Below, one piece after another: positions 36,338 through 48,138 of a stretch of 64,000 nt of DNA. The notes under the pieces are model-generated. The model did not search any database and was not told where the DNA came from. It saw only the letters and a program-made list of their open reading frames with translations. The translations under genes were made by a program, and so were the position numbers. Origin of the DNA: Hemileia vastatrix (Eukaryota; Basidiomycota; Pucciniomycetes; Pucciniales; Zaghouaniaceae); contig JASXTE010000009.1 in NCBI GenBank assembly GCA_030280995.1, forward strand, positions 372,001 to 436,000, written 5' to 3'. Position 1 is the first letter of the stretch. Each line of letters begins with the position of its first letter.

Positions 36338-36947
36338 TGTTTCAGCCTGTATATTACCAGGACTGAGTAAAAAGTGTTTATAAGTTATGCTAACCACATC
36401 AACTATACAGGGGAATAATAATTGAGAGTACACAAACAGTCTACATAAGTAAAATTATGATAATATACAAAATATTCCATTATAACACCTTATATACACG
36501 CATATATCCACCTTTTATAGGTCTTATGTACTTAATATTAAGTTGGAATATGTTAGGATAATCTTAATAACCTTAAGTATAAGGATACATAATTTTTAAG
36601 TACACTTAAAGCTGTTATATTCATTTTTTTACACAAAAAACAAGAAATGTGCTTTATTTCACTTAAAAGTTGATTATATGCGCTATAAAATTGAGAATAT
36701 CAAAATTGCGCTTTGACAGATCAATTAGGCTCATTTAGGACTATTGATTTGGCTATTTAAATGCATAAAAATAACACTTTTCAAATTTGGTGTTTTTTAT
36801 GCCAGGAATGGCTTCTGTGTACTGGCCACATACTGCCTGCTTTTTTCCCGTGTGAATAGCTTCATTTTTAGCAAAGATATACCTTTTTCACACTATAATT
36901 ACCCTAAATTCGACGCCCACTGTGGGGAAACACACTTAAATAGGCGA
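36338..36947 (+). repeat. Fragment of a diverged Gypsy-B-like LTR, cut by Gypsy A2
   Basis: Starts TGTTTCAGCCTG and follows the first roughly 600 bp of the Gypsy-B LTR with many substitutions and small indels (shared stretches include CGCATATATCCACCTT and GCTTCATTTTTAGCAAAG). It stops exactly where the LTR of Gypsy A2 begins, so A2 inserted into it. The missing right part would lie beyond A2, outside the window. Confidence 0.85.
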
Positions 36948-38041
36948 TGTGGTCTTCCAACATTGGCAGGGGCCTTTGTTGTGCAAATTGGCGCTGTTTG
37001 TGCATGTCTTAATTGACATCTGTTAAGGAATTGGGTATTTTTCTGGTTTTATTTTGTGGATATTGGGTCTGTTTGTATGTGTGTAATATCATTGGATAGC
37101 CCCAGTTTTTCTCTATATTTTATGTGTTGAAGACATTTTTCATATTCTAAGTTTTAAGGGGTCATTTCCTCATTTTTCATTTATAAAAGATAGCTGTTTA
37201 ATTTTGTTTTTCGTTTTTTATGGTCTAACCTTAAGTCTTAGGGTTAAGTGCTTAGTACCATTGGATAGAGCTAATGTTTCTCTATATTTCATGTCTCAAC
37301 GTTGATATAGTGAAATTCCGTGTTTTAAAGGTTTTAGTAGTTGTAGCTAATTTTTCTAAGTAGATTAGTTGTTTTTATTGGTTTTCTGGCTTCAGGGAGG
37401 CCAGGCCGCTTCAGGCGGCACCTCCAACGTCGGGCGGTTTGCCTGCCTCTGTTTTAGAAGGTTTGGGAGCGCTTCTGGAGGGTTTTTTATTCAATTTTGT
37501 GGGTACAGGCACCAGATTGGTGGGTGCGCATGGGCTGTTAGTTAGTGGTCTGCGTGTACATAGTGAATAAGACAGTTTGGGGAAACTTTAATTATCATAC
37601 AACAATCTGGAGGTGATATCCTTGTTCCTCAATCTGTTTTCACTGTTTTCTGGCCACAATTTGGCTGTGTTTGTTGCAAGTGAGTTCTTCATTTAACTTA
37701 ACTTTGGCAACTGTTTTCTCTGTTATAGTCTTGCAAGCTATAGCAAGTATTATTTCTGTCTCTGGTGTGGATTTGCAGCCTACATCAAGTATCTTTGCTG
37801 TCTCTGGTGTGGACTTTGTTCTACATTTCAGTTCTTTGGTCTGGTAGTCTGTCTGGTGACTACTTTCTTGGCTTATCAAGCAGTCAAGTGTGTTAAAAAG
37901 GGGCTTTAGCAAAACAGGAACCAAATAACTTTAGCAAGTAAATCTCACTCTATTTTTCTAAAGGAACAGGGGATTTTCTCTCTGGTTTTTCTCCAACTCC
38001 CTTTGTCAAGGCCTATAGCTAGTACTATAGGATTGTCTACA
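36948..38041 (+). repeat. 5' LTR of Gypsy A2
   Basis: 1094 bp, TGTGGTCTTCC...GTCTACA. A GC-rich patch (37385-37480) contains a GCCGC-TTCAG-GCGGC hairpin, and the 3' end holds the palindrome CCTATAGCTAGTACTATAGG (38012-38031). Confidence 0.93.
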
Positions 38042-38045
38042 TTTC

Positions 38046-38062
38046 TGGCGCCTTACATGGGG
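38046..38062 (+). promoter_or_regulatory. Primer binding site of A2, tRNA-Lys type
   Basis: TGGCGCCTTACATGGGG, 4 bp inside the LTR; TGGCGCC and TGGGG match the complement of a tRNA-Lys(CUU)-like 3' end, with a diverged middle. Confidence 0.7.
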
Positions 38063-38131
38063 TGAACTTGCTAGTTCTTTGGAATCTCTGTTTTCTTTGG
38101 TTGGCTCTTTTTGGTGTTTTGGTCTGGAGGA

Positions 38132-40496
38132 ATGGCTTCTGGTTCCTCTTTTCCTGTGGTGACTATCAGTGGGGGGGATGGTCCTCTATCTGTGATGGTT
38201 AGGGAGTGTGTAAGGATTAAAACTTGGGATGGTACCAAGTTTAATGGGGAGGATTTCAAGTGGTTTCTAGAGAAGTATGAAACTTCTGCTGGAGTGGATG
38301 GTGCTTCCTACCTGGACATGGTGAAGCAGATAATCTTCTTCATTGGTGATAGGGCAGTGGAGAAGGAGATTGTGGCCATGTCTGGCTACAAGAAGAGGGG
38401 TTGGAAATTGTTGTGTAGGGAGATGGTGGATAGATGGGGTGTCAGGTTCACTATGGTGGATCTGAACAAGGTTGTCAGTGAATGGCAATCTTATGGTGGT
38501 GTTGGTAACTTGCATAGTTACAGGAAGTTTCTGCTACAGTTTGATCCTGTGGTGGAATATTTGGTGGGAGTGGAGGAGCTGGCACATGAAAATGCTTCCA
38601 AGGATGTTTTTTGGTCTTCCCTGGCTACAGATGTCAGGATGGATGTGTTGAAGGAGTTGTCAAGAAAGGAATTGATGAAGACTCTTTCTAATGGGGACCA
38701 GAAGTTGCCTGCCTTGGATAAGGTGAAGGAGGCTGTTGAGGCCCATTTGAATTTATTGGCTGTGGACACCTATCTAGAGGGGTGTGCCAAGTATGTCAGA
38801 AAAGTAAGTGAGGCTTTGGCTGAAGAGGAAGTTAGGGTAAAGAAGGAGGAGAGGAATTTGGAGAAGGTTCCCAAACAGGAGAGGGACCCAGTGGTGGAGC
38901 AGTTGGCTGATCTCATAAAGCAGCTGCATATTTTTGTTCAGGAGGCTATGAAGGTCAATAAGGCTCCTTTTCAGCCTAGAGATTTTGATAGGAGGGCTGG
39001 TAGGAGTGATCCTTGGGTCTGCTTTTATTGCAGCAGGAGGGGGCACAGGTCCAATGATTGTTGGGCATTGAACAGGGGTTTGTCTGAAGGAAAGGTGGAA
39101 TTTGTTGGCAGGGTTTTCAAGTTCCCTGATGGTTCTTTTGTTAAGCCCAGTGAGGGGCAGGCTCCTGTTGATTTGGTCAGGAGAAGGGGAGGTCTCAATC
39201 AAAGGAGGCCAAGGTTTGAGGAGATTCCTGATCAAGTGAAGTCTTTTGCTAAGGAGGATAAGGATGGCAAGTGAAAGGGGAAGGAGGTCAATAAGGTCTC
39301 TTTTTCTACTTCCTTTGGTGGTTTGGAGTTGTATTCTTGTGGTGGAAAGTCAAGTGGTGAATTCTTGGCTGGTGTTTATGATGTGGAAGCAGGAAAGGTG
39401 GGAAGGCCTAAGAGCGGTTCTCAGGCCCAACCAAAGCCAAATTCTTCAAAGGTGGATCTTAAGCTGAGTGCAGCTAGGAAGAGGTACAGCAAAGAGGAGC
39501 TGTACAAGATGCAGAAGGGTATGGCTGACATGGGCCCCCCTGGTTTTGGTGCATTGGACATGAATGGTGAGCCAATGCCAATGGAGGGGGATTATGACTC
39601 TGTGGAGTATGTCTCTTTGGATTCATTGCCAAAGCCTGCTGGAGTTAGAGGTTCAGGTGAGGGATCTGGTTTGGTTCCTGTTGATGGTAAATCTGTTGGT
39701 GGTGCTGGTCCTCAAGAATCTTCTAGGACCAAGGTGGTGAAGCCAAGGGCTCACTTTGAGAGGCCAGTGGTTTCTGGTCAAGTTAATGTTATGGACTCTG
39801 TCCTGGAAAGGATTAATCAGGGTCAGGTTTCCCTATCTTATGGGGAGTTGTATGCTATCAGTCCAGCGTTGGCTGATAGACAGAAAAAGTTGTTGACCAG
39901 GAGAAGAGTTTCTTCTGGGGAGGTAGAATACATTTGTGATTCTGCTGAAAAGTTTGGTGAGGGTTTGGAAACTCATTTTTCTGCTCCTCTGGGATAGGTC
40001 AATGTCACTCTGAATGGCAGGGAGGCAAGGGCATTGGTGGATTCAGGTTCTCAGATAAACGTGATTTCTTTGTTTGAGGCAACTCATTTGGGCCTCCCCA
40101 TCAAAACTGGTATTGGTGTGAATTTGAGAGGGATCAGTGGTCATGTCACTGAATTGGTTGGAATTTCAGAGTTGGTGAAGTTAGATGTTGGCCGAACCTC
40201 AGGGAAGGTTCATTTTTACATTTCTAAAGGTAATGTAAAAGCAGTTTTGGGTGGGCCATTCTTGATGGATTTTCAGGAAAGAATTGGTAATCAGTTTGGA
40301 GTTGACTGGTGAAGATGAAAGGAGACTTCACATGAGGTTATCGTCCCCCAGAGAGGATGGTTGGGAGACCAGGCCTGGTTTATCTTCAATGTTCCAGTGC
40401 ATGGACTGCTGCAGGAGAAGGAAGGAAGTGGGTTCCGCCTCCAGTTTTTTGGAGTGTGGCTAAGGCTTTATTGAGAGTCTGTCTTTTTTAGAGTAA
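38132..40496 (+). pseudogene. gag: Gypsy A2 gag-protease, broken
   Basis: ATG 38132 (MASGSSFP). The capsid-like region spans about 38200-38700 (VRIKTWDG, DGASYLDMVKQIIFFIGDRA), the zinc knuckle reads CFYCSRRGHRSNDC (39020-39061), and the protease active site reads VDSGSQIN (near 40038). Lesions: TGA at 39272-39274, TAG at 39995-39997, a 17-bp deletion between two ATCAGT words near 40288-40294 that shifts the frame, and a TAA near 40461. The natural end (SLSFLE, TAA 40494-40496) overlaps the slippery heptamer at 40484-40490. Protease is fused to Gag rather than to Pol, as in Gypsy-C. Confidence 0.9.
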
Positions 40497-40580
40497 TGAG
40501 GGCTGATCACCCTAGTGCTACAAGCTCTCCCCAAGATGAAGAAATCCCAGGTTGTAGTAGATCAGCTCCTTTGGAGATAT
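40484..40580 (+). promoter_or_regulatory. Probable -1 ribosomal frameshift signal of A2
   Basis: T TTT TTA (40484-40490) stands in the gag frame with the gag stop TAA 3 nt downstream. About 11 nt later, GCTGATC pairs with GATCAGC (near 40559-40565), and inside it CTACAA pairs with TTGTAG. The pol frame is the -1 frame here and stays open. The same arrangement occurs in A1 and Gypsy-C with different but still pairing bases. Confidence 0.72.
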
Positions 40581-43500
40581 ACCAAGTGGATTTTCAACCT
40601 TCTTTTTTTAATGTTTCTCTTCTCTGCAAGTATTCATCAAATTTTTTATCAAGTCTCTGTTCTTTCTCAAGATTCTTAATTATTTTTAATTCAAGCTCAA
40701 GGAAGAAGATTGGTTATATATCTTTATTGAAAGATATGCGGAAAAGTTTTGGAGTGGTGAGATTGGGGTGTAAAAGTAAGTCCTCCCAATTGTGCACCAC
40801 TAGGGTTTCTTCTACACCTTTCAAAAACATTACCTGGGCCACACCTGTGAGCATTAGGGAAACCCCTGTTTTTTTTTGTAGGTCAGAAGAAAACTCAAGA
40901 AAAGAAGATAAAAATTTGAAGATAATTCAAGAAAATCAAGAAAAAAATTTGAAGATAATGAAGAAAGAAGATGCAATATATTTTTGTGAAGATTTCCAAG
41001 ATAAATTTTTGGGCCTCCAGCATGAGGTTAAACTGCAGAAAATTATGAAGAAAGAATATCATCAAGATCAATTTTTGGGCCTCCAGCATGAGGATAAACT
41101 GCACAATTTTAAAAGAGTTGATTCTGAAGATGAATCAAGATTTGAAGATTTGGAAGACAGAAGTGAAGATGAATATTTTGAATTGCGGAAAAGTTTTGGA
41201 GTGGTGAGATCGGGGTGTAAAAGTAAGTCCTCCCAATTGTGCACCGCTAGGCTTTCTTCTACACCTTTCAAAAACATTAACCTTTCCACGAATGTGAGCA
41301 ATGGGGAAACCTTTGGTTTTTGTTCCAGGTATGGTGGTGAAGATTTCCTGAAGATCCCTCAAGTTGAAGGTGGAGCGGCAAAGTATAAGAAGGTAGCACA
41401 GAATATTAGGCCTGTCAATGAGCCTATGCCTGTGGGTTTGAATTGGCCCTTGAAGAGACCTCCTTTGTCAAGAGATCCGTGTTGTACTCCTTTGGTGAAG
41501 AATCCTCCAGAATTTGTAGAGACGGCTAGGGTGACCGTGGAAAGGTTGAACGTTGTTAATTTTGGTCCTGATGGGTGGTTGTCTGAGGAAGAAAAGAAGT
41601 TGTTGTTGCACGTTATTGTGCTAAGAGAAAAAGCTGTGGCGTTTGTTGAGGAGGAAAGGGGTGTGTTGAAGCACTCTTATGGGGAACCTTACTTGATTCC
41701 TGTGGTTTGTCATGAACCTTGGAAAATCAAACCTATTCCGATTCCAGCTGCTATTTGAGAGGATTTTGTAGAGATTGTTAGAGAAAGAGTCAGGACTGGG
41801 TTATATGAACAATCAACATCCAGTTACTCAAGTCCGGTGCTCTTTGTAAAGAAGCAGAATGGAAAGTTGAGGGTGGTTCATGATCTTAGAGCCTTGAACA
41901 GAGTCACTATCAAGGACGCTGGTATGCCACCAAGTACAGAGGATTTTTTTGAAGCTTTTGCTGGAAGGGTGTGTTATGGTTTGGGTGATATTATGGGTGC
42001 TTATGATGAGAGGGAGCTCCATACGGATTTAAGGCCTCTCACAACTTTTGAGACTCCTTTGGGAAGATTTCAGCTCACTAGGTTGCCTCAAGGAGCAACT
42101 AATTCAGTGGCAGTATATCAAGCACAGATGGCTTGGATTTTGCAGGATGAGGTTCCTACTCATGCTGGTATTTTTATTGATAATGGGGGAATTAAAGGAC
42201 CATCCACTGATTATGGTAACGAGGTGTCAGGGGAGAACCCTGGCATAAGGAGGTTTGTGTGGGAATATGCAATAACTCTAGAGAGAGTGTTGTTCAGGAT
42301 TGAAGAGGCTGGTTTGACCATTTCAGGGTCAAAATTCGGTTGTTGTGTTCCTGCTTTGGAAATTCTGGGTCATGTGGTATGTAAAGAGGGAAGGATTATT
42401 GCGAAGAAGATGATTAATAAAATTAAGTCATGGCCAAGGCCTAAAAATACTACTGAAGTCAGGGGAGTTTTGGGTGTATGTGTATATGTCAGGATTTTTA
42501 TTAAGGATTTTTCTTTGTTGGCTTCACCTTTAAGGAAGTTGACCAGAAAAGATGCAGATTGGAAATGTACTGAAGAGTGTGAAAAGGCTTTTCAGAAGTT
42601 GAAAAAGGTTGTTGGTGAAGATATTGTTCTTCACAAGTTGGACTATGGTGTTGGTTCTGGAAAAATTTATCTGGCAGTGGACTCAAGTTATATCGCTGCT
42701 GGTGCTGTTTTGTCTCAGGAGGATAAGACTGGGAGGGTCAGGCCAGTAAGATATGAGTCTTTGGTGTTTAATAAGGTGGAATCTAGGTATTTTCAACCTA
42801 AGTTGGAATTGTGTGGTGTAGCAAAAAGTTTAAAGAAGCTACAGACAGTTTTGTGGGGGCAGCATTTTGAGCTGCAGGTGGATGAAAAATCTTTGGTTCA
42901 GATGACCAATATGCCTAGACCTTTAAATGCTCCAATGACTAGGTGGGTGGCATTTATTCAACATTTTTCTTTTGACCTGGTACACAAACCAGGAAAAACT
43001 TTTACTATGCCTGATGGATTATCAAGGAGGCCACCTACAGATGAAGATTCTGAGTCTGAAGAGTTCGATGAAGATGTTCCAGTGGTTAGGGCCAGCACAA
43101 AGGGTGCTGAAGATTTTTCTGACCTCCCTCAAGAGGCTAAAATGGCTGGATCTGATCTTGATTCTAGTGATCAGGATGTTTTTGTTGATGAAGATGGAGT
43201 TGTTGTTTGGGACAGCTCAAATTTGGAAAAGGGTGTTTTTGTTAGTGAACTGGATTCTCACAAGGTTCAGTGGAAAGAGAAGGATGTGCTAAAATTTAAG
43301 GATTGGTGTCCTGGTTGGGCTGCTCAATTGACTCATGTTCTCACTGGTGATTTTGATGACAGAATTTTACCCTTGGATGTTGTTTTGTTGGATTTTGAAG
43401 ATGAGACCTGGGGTCAGTCTTGGTTTTATTTTATTTTGGTAGAATATCTGTTGACCTTGGAGAGGCCAAATAGTTGTGATGATGATACTTGGTTGGCAAT

Positions 43501-44680
43501 CAAGAAGAATAGTCCTGGATTCTATGTGTCAGGAAGAAGGTTGATGAGGAGAAAGCATACTAATCCTCAAGTGGTGGTGACTCAGAAGAATGGTCAAGAA
43601 CTTGTGTTGAAGTCTTTGCATGAAGACCTTGGTCATAGAGGCTTTGGGGAGACTTATAGAAGAGTTGCAAACAGATTTTGGTGGCCAGGTATGAAGTTGG
43701 CTGTGCAGGGTTGGGTTCAATCTTGTGAAGAATTTCAAAGAAGAAGTCACTTGAAACCTAAAGAGGTGGGCCGTGCTACTGGTGAATCAACTGTTTTTGG
43801 AAGAGTCTGTCTGGGTGCTGTCCATATTAAAGAGGGAAGGTATAAATACTTGATTTTTGCTAGGGATGATTTGTCTGGTTGGGTTGAGGCAGTGCCTCTG
43901 GTTAATTTGACTGCCAAGAATGTGGCAGAGATTTTGAAGAAGGAGTGGATTTATAGGTATGGGTTGATGAAATTGGTGACTTTTGATGGTGGGCCAGAGT
44001 TTGGTGCCGAATTTAAAGAAGCTGTGGCTAGTGTTGGTTCTAAAGTTAGAGTGGCTACACCTTATTATCCTGAAGCTGAAGGCATGGTTGAAAGAGGACA
44101 TCAAGTTATCAAGAATGCTTTGGTGAAGGTGTGCAGAGATAGTGCTGAAATGTGGAGGCATTATTTACCCTTGGTGTTATTTGCTGATAGGGTCACTGTG
44201 AAGAGGACAACTGGCTATTCTCCTTATGAGTTAATGTTTGGTCAAAAAGCCGTTCTACCAGTGGACTTGGAAGCTGTCTCTTATCTTGGAATTGATTGAG
44301 ACTACCTGCACTCAACAGAAGAATTGCTCTGTGCCACTATGCAAAAGTTGGAATGTAGAGAGGAATGTCAAGAGAAGGCATATTCTAGAATGATGAAGAT
44401 TCGGAATCAATCAGTCAGATACTCGGACAAGAAGTTGCCTCATAGACTCAGGAATCCCTTGAAACCTGGTTGTTTGGTTTTGGTGTATAATAGAAGTTTG
44501 GAGAGTCAGTGGGGAAAAATGTTTGCTGAGAGATGGAATGGACCATACAGAATCAGATCTCAGGTGTCTGGAGGTTCTTATGTTTTTGAAGAGTTGGATG
44601 GTGCAGTCTTGAAAAAGAGAGTGGGTGAAGACCAGGTGAAGAGGTTCTATCCCAGAGGCACTAGGCATGTAGAAGATTGA
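40490..44680 (+). pseudogene. pol: Gypsy A2 pol: reverse transcriptase, RNase H, integrase, broken
   Basis: The N-terminal linker (40496-41380) carries hairpin-motif copies at 41013 and 41080 (peptide LQHEVKLQ / LQHEDKLH). A TGA lies at 41756-41758. Reverse transcriptase follows from about 41840 (RVVHDLRALNRVTIKDAG, YGLGDIMGAYDEREL); its catalytic box is FIDN (AAT at 42182-42184) where C has FIDD. RNase H: LAVDSSYIAAG (near 42670). Integrase: zinc region with CEEF instead of CEEC (near 43725), first catalytic Asp replaced by Gly (LGAVHI, 43814-43816), FDGGPEF and EGMVERGH retained. A TGA at 44297-44299 precedes the last 120 codons, which end at 44678-44680. No chromodomain. Confidence 0.9.
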
Positions 44681-45330
44681 CTCCGCAATGAGGATAAACT
44701 ATGGAACGTTCTTTATGTTTTAAAATTGTTTTGGTGTTTCAGAGCAAATTTTGTGTTGGAACCTTTTTGTTAGAAGGTACCCATGGTTGGGGCTTCTAGA
44801 TTTGATCTTGGCAAGTGTAGGGGTAACTGATGGGCTGGCTGCTCTGTAGAACAGTTACCCCAGATTGTCTGTTTCCAAACCTTTCTCTTAATTTGGTTAA
44901 ACCCTAGTATTGGTTTCTTTTCACAGGTTTTAGTCATCCATGACTTTAAACTGGAATTCCCTTTGGTTTTCAAGTGCTGGACTCTTCACTCTTATTGGTT
45001 TTAGTTTATTGCGTTGGATGTGGGGTTTTTGTTAGAAGGTACCAGGGGGGGCTTCTAGATTTTATTTTGCCAAGTGTGGGGGTAACTGATGAGCTGGCTG
45101 CTCTGTAGAACAGTCACCCAAGAATGTCTGTCTCAATTCTTTTTTTTTCCTAGTTGAATTCTAGTTCTGTTGTTTATTATTCAGTTTTTAAGTCCACTAT
45201 GACTTTAAACTGGGTTGGGACTGGCTTCTTTATCTTTGGGTGCTTTTGGATTGGTGGTGGATCACTAGTGGTCTCCCATCATTTTTACTTATTGGAGGGA
45301 GCCCACCCAGTGATCATTTCTATGGACTGG

Positions 45331-46424
45331 TGTAGAAAATCCTATAGTACTAGCTATAAGCCTTGACCAAGGGAGTTGGAGAAAAATCAGAGAGAAAATC
45401 CACTGTCCCTTTAGAAAAATAGAGTGAGATTTACTTGCTAAAGTAAGTTGGTTCCTGTTTTGCTAAAGCCCCTTTTCAAAACACTTGACTGCTTGATGAG
45501 CCAAGAAAGTAGTCACCAGACAGACTACCAGACCAAAGAACTGAAATGTAGAACAATGTCCACACCAGAGACAGCAAAGATACTTGATGCAGGCTGCAAA
45601 TCCACACCAGAGACAGCAATAATACTTTCTATAGCTTGCAAGACTATAACAGAGAAAACAGTTGCCAAAGTTAAGTTAAATGAAGAACTCACTTGCAACA
45701 AACACAGCCAAATTGTGGCGAAAAAATAGTGAAAACTGAGTGAGGAACAATGATATCACCTCCGGATGGTTGTATGATAATTAAGGTTGCCCCAAACTGT
45801 CTTATTCACTATGTATACACAGACCACTATCTAAGAGCCCATGCGCACCCACCAATCTGGTGCCTGTACCCACCAAATTAAATAAATAACCCTCTTGAAG
45901 CGCTCCCCAACCTTTTAAAACAGAGGCGGGCCGGCCGCCCAACGTCGGAGGTGCTGCCTGAAGCGACCCAGCCTCCCTGAAGCCAGAAAACCAATAAAAA
46001 CAACTAATCTACTTAGAAAAATTAGCTACAACTACTCAAACCTTTAAAACACGGAATTTCACTATATCAACGTTGAGACATGAAATATAGAGAAACATTA
46101 GCTGTATCCAATGGTACTAAGCACTTAACCCTAAGACTTAAGGTTAGACCATAAAAAACAAAAAACAAAATTAAACAGCTATCTTTTATAAATGAAAAAT
46201 GAGGAAATGACCCCTTAAAACTTAGAATATGAAAAATGTCTACAAGACAGAAAATATAGAGAAAAACTGGGGCTATCCAATGATAGTACCCACATACCCG
46301 CAGACCCAATATCCACGGAATAAAACTAGAAAAATACCCAATTCCTTAACAGATGTCAATTAAGACATGCACAAACAGCGCCAAATCACGCAACAAAGAC
46401 CCCTGCCAATGTTGAAAGACCACA
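45331..46424 (-). repeat. Solo LTR of the Gypsy-A family, reverse orientation
   Basis: 1094 bp, the same length as the A2 5' LTR. In window sense it runs TGTAGAAAATCC...GAAAGACCACA. There is no clean 5-bp duplication (ACTGG left, CCAGA right), so it may have arisen by recombination between different copies. Confidence 0.9.
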
Positions 46425-47120
46425 CCAGAATTTCTCTTATTGGACCATCTATGGAGCTGGACTGTCTTTGATTTTGTAGTTATGTTTTTGCTAGATAGTA
46501 GTTTCAGATCATTTTCATTTTTTTCTCTTTTTCTCTTTTAATTTTATTATGGGGGTTGTTAAAATTATAAAATCACAAATATAGGGTGTTACCACATCAG
46601 GGTCACCTGGATGTGGGCAAGCATTGGTGGGGAAAGGCTCATCAATTGGCCGGGCAATGCTATTTTCTTTTTTATTTATTTCATTTATTTCTGTGTTTCA
46701 TTATTTTTATTATCTTCTGTAATTTCTAAAATTTTTTTTTGTTAATCATTTAAAATATTTAATTGTGTATTCACATCAAGGTGCACTTGGATGTGGGCAA
46801 GGTATCAGGGGATCAACTCATCAATTGGCTGGGGGATACTATTTGTATCATTTTTTATATTCTATTTATTTCATTTATTTTTATTTCATTTTATTTATCA
46901 ATTTTTAATTTTAGTATATTTGTAGATTTAAAATAAAAATTAAAAAAAGAAAGAAAAAAAAAAGAAGAAAAAAAAAGAAGAAAAAAAAATTATTATTATT
47001 ATTAGAATTTATAGTTATTTGTTTTTTATTATTTATTTATTATTATGTTTTTTTTAATCTTTTTTCAGGAGCTCATTGTCTGGATGAAGAAGCTTCTGGA
47101 GGCTGGTCCGGATTGTGATG

Positions 47121-48133
47121 TCATTTTTGTTTTTTGTTGGGGTTGTGGGAAGCACTGTGCTCTTTGAAGTGCATCCTGCTGGAGAGATTATATGGATTGT
47201 AATGAGCAGGAATTGTATTAGAGGGAAGTTCAGAGGAGGAAGAAGAAGAGGCAGGAATGGAGTGCTGGAAGGTGTGCTTAATGATCCTAGACATCTTCCA
47301 GTGGTTTTCCAACAGCTGCTTTCTCAGGGATTTTTCAAAATCATTCAAAGGTCCATGGAGGGCAAAGGCTTTTAGCATGTTGGCACACATGGTGCTTAGG
47401 TGTTTTTTCATGTCTCCATAATCCAGGGTCAAAGAAGTTTCTAGAGGTTGTCCAACTCCAATAATAGATTCAGGAGGAGGGGTGCCAACTAGACAAGAAG
47501 AATTGGATCAGTAATTATGTTTGTTGAAGAAATGGGATGAATTAATTTGGTACTTACAGATTGGAAGCTCATCAAATTTGTAAACAGCCTGAATTTGGAT
47601 CTGTGAAGGTTTAGGAATGGTCATAGTGGGTGGATCAATCAGGGAAAGATATGGATTCTCTTGGTCTTCCTCTGAAAGATTTTGAGAAGGTGAACTAGGA
47701 GGCTGATGTTCCTGGGGCCTAGTTGGAGCAGTGGGATTGTTGTTGTTGTTGTGGTTGTTATTTCTGTTGGATTCAGCTGGAGGAGTTGCTGGTGATGGAG
47801 TACCAGGGTTGTTAAAAGATGGAGCAGGAGAGGGTGATTTGAAAGCAGATTGATCTCTTCTGGATGGAGCTTTTTAAGGGATGGAACTGTCAGAAGAATA
47901 GTTGGCTGACAGAGGAGAGGTGTAGTTTCGTTGTCTTAACTGGGGACAAATTTGTTACTTTGGTGCAGTGTTGGGTGCTCTGGTTTCTTCTTGGGGTCCT
48001 CTGGCAGGTCTCCTAGAAGTTTAGGAAAATTTGGAGTTTTTGGACCTTGGAAGGGTTGGCTGCATTGCTCTGGGAGCAGTGGGAGGTGATTGTGTAGAGT
48101 TGTTTTCGTTGATTGATTGAATTTGGCTGTTTT
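47121..48133 (-). pseudogene. Antisense gene remnant in the A2 tail, 3' part with probable intron
   Basis: On the minus strand a Ser/Pro/Asn-rich frame (an Asn run near 47732-47760, then ...IPKPSQIQIQAVYKFDELPI) meets GTAAGT at 47557-47552; a 69-nt stretch ends in CTAG at 47489 with a TACTGAT branch-like word before it. Splicing keeps the frame open into GTPPPESIIGVGQPLETS...KKQK, with a stop at 47121-47123. AATAAA words follow about 70-100 nt downstream in antisense sense. At least one stop (TAA in the linker near 47875) and a frame change separate it from the Cys-rich start at 60993, so it is not intact now. I recognise no family for the C-terminal part. Gypsy-C insertion at 48134-48138 cut the gene. 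Confidence 0.45.
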
Positions 48134-48138
48134 CCGGT
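48134..48138 (+). repeat. Target site duplication CCGGT of Gypsy-C (left)
   Basis: Repeated at 60502-60506. Excising 48139-60501 plus one copy rejoins the A2 tail. Confidence 0.93.

Larger units (their letters stand above)
44681..48138 (+). other. Non-coding 3' tail of A2 (first part) with conserved hairpins
   Basis: Contains GGGTAACTG...CAGTTACCC blocks (44821-44860, 45080-45119), the GATCACT...AGTGATC stem (45260-45315), CCACATC...GATGTGG hairpins (46592-46616 and about 46771-46796), and short A- and T-rich tracts (46920-47060). The solo LTR 45331-46424 is inserted between the second and third block. From about 47100 the minus strand carries the antisense frame described separately. The tail resumes at 60507 after Gypsy-C. 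Confidence 0.7.

Noticed and set aside
38132..44680. Repeat-induced point mutation as the cause of A2 decay
   Set aside because: Some stops are G-to-A type (TGG to TGA at 44297), but other changes, a 17-bp deletion and mixed substitutions between LTRs do not show a one-directional C-to-T pattern.
45448..45729. 93-codon frame similar to others at 6976-7266 and 37640-37924
   Set aside because: All lie at the same place in A-family LTRs; some copies carry breaks and no protein features are seen.
47115..47375. 86-codon plus-strand frame
   Set aside because: Mirror of the antisense frame with the intron; the minus-strand reading has splice and poly(A) signals and a better composition.
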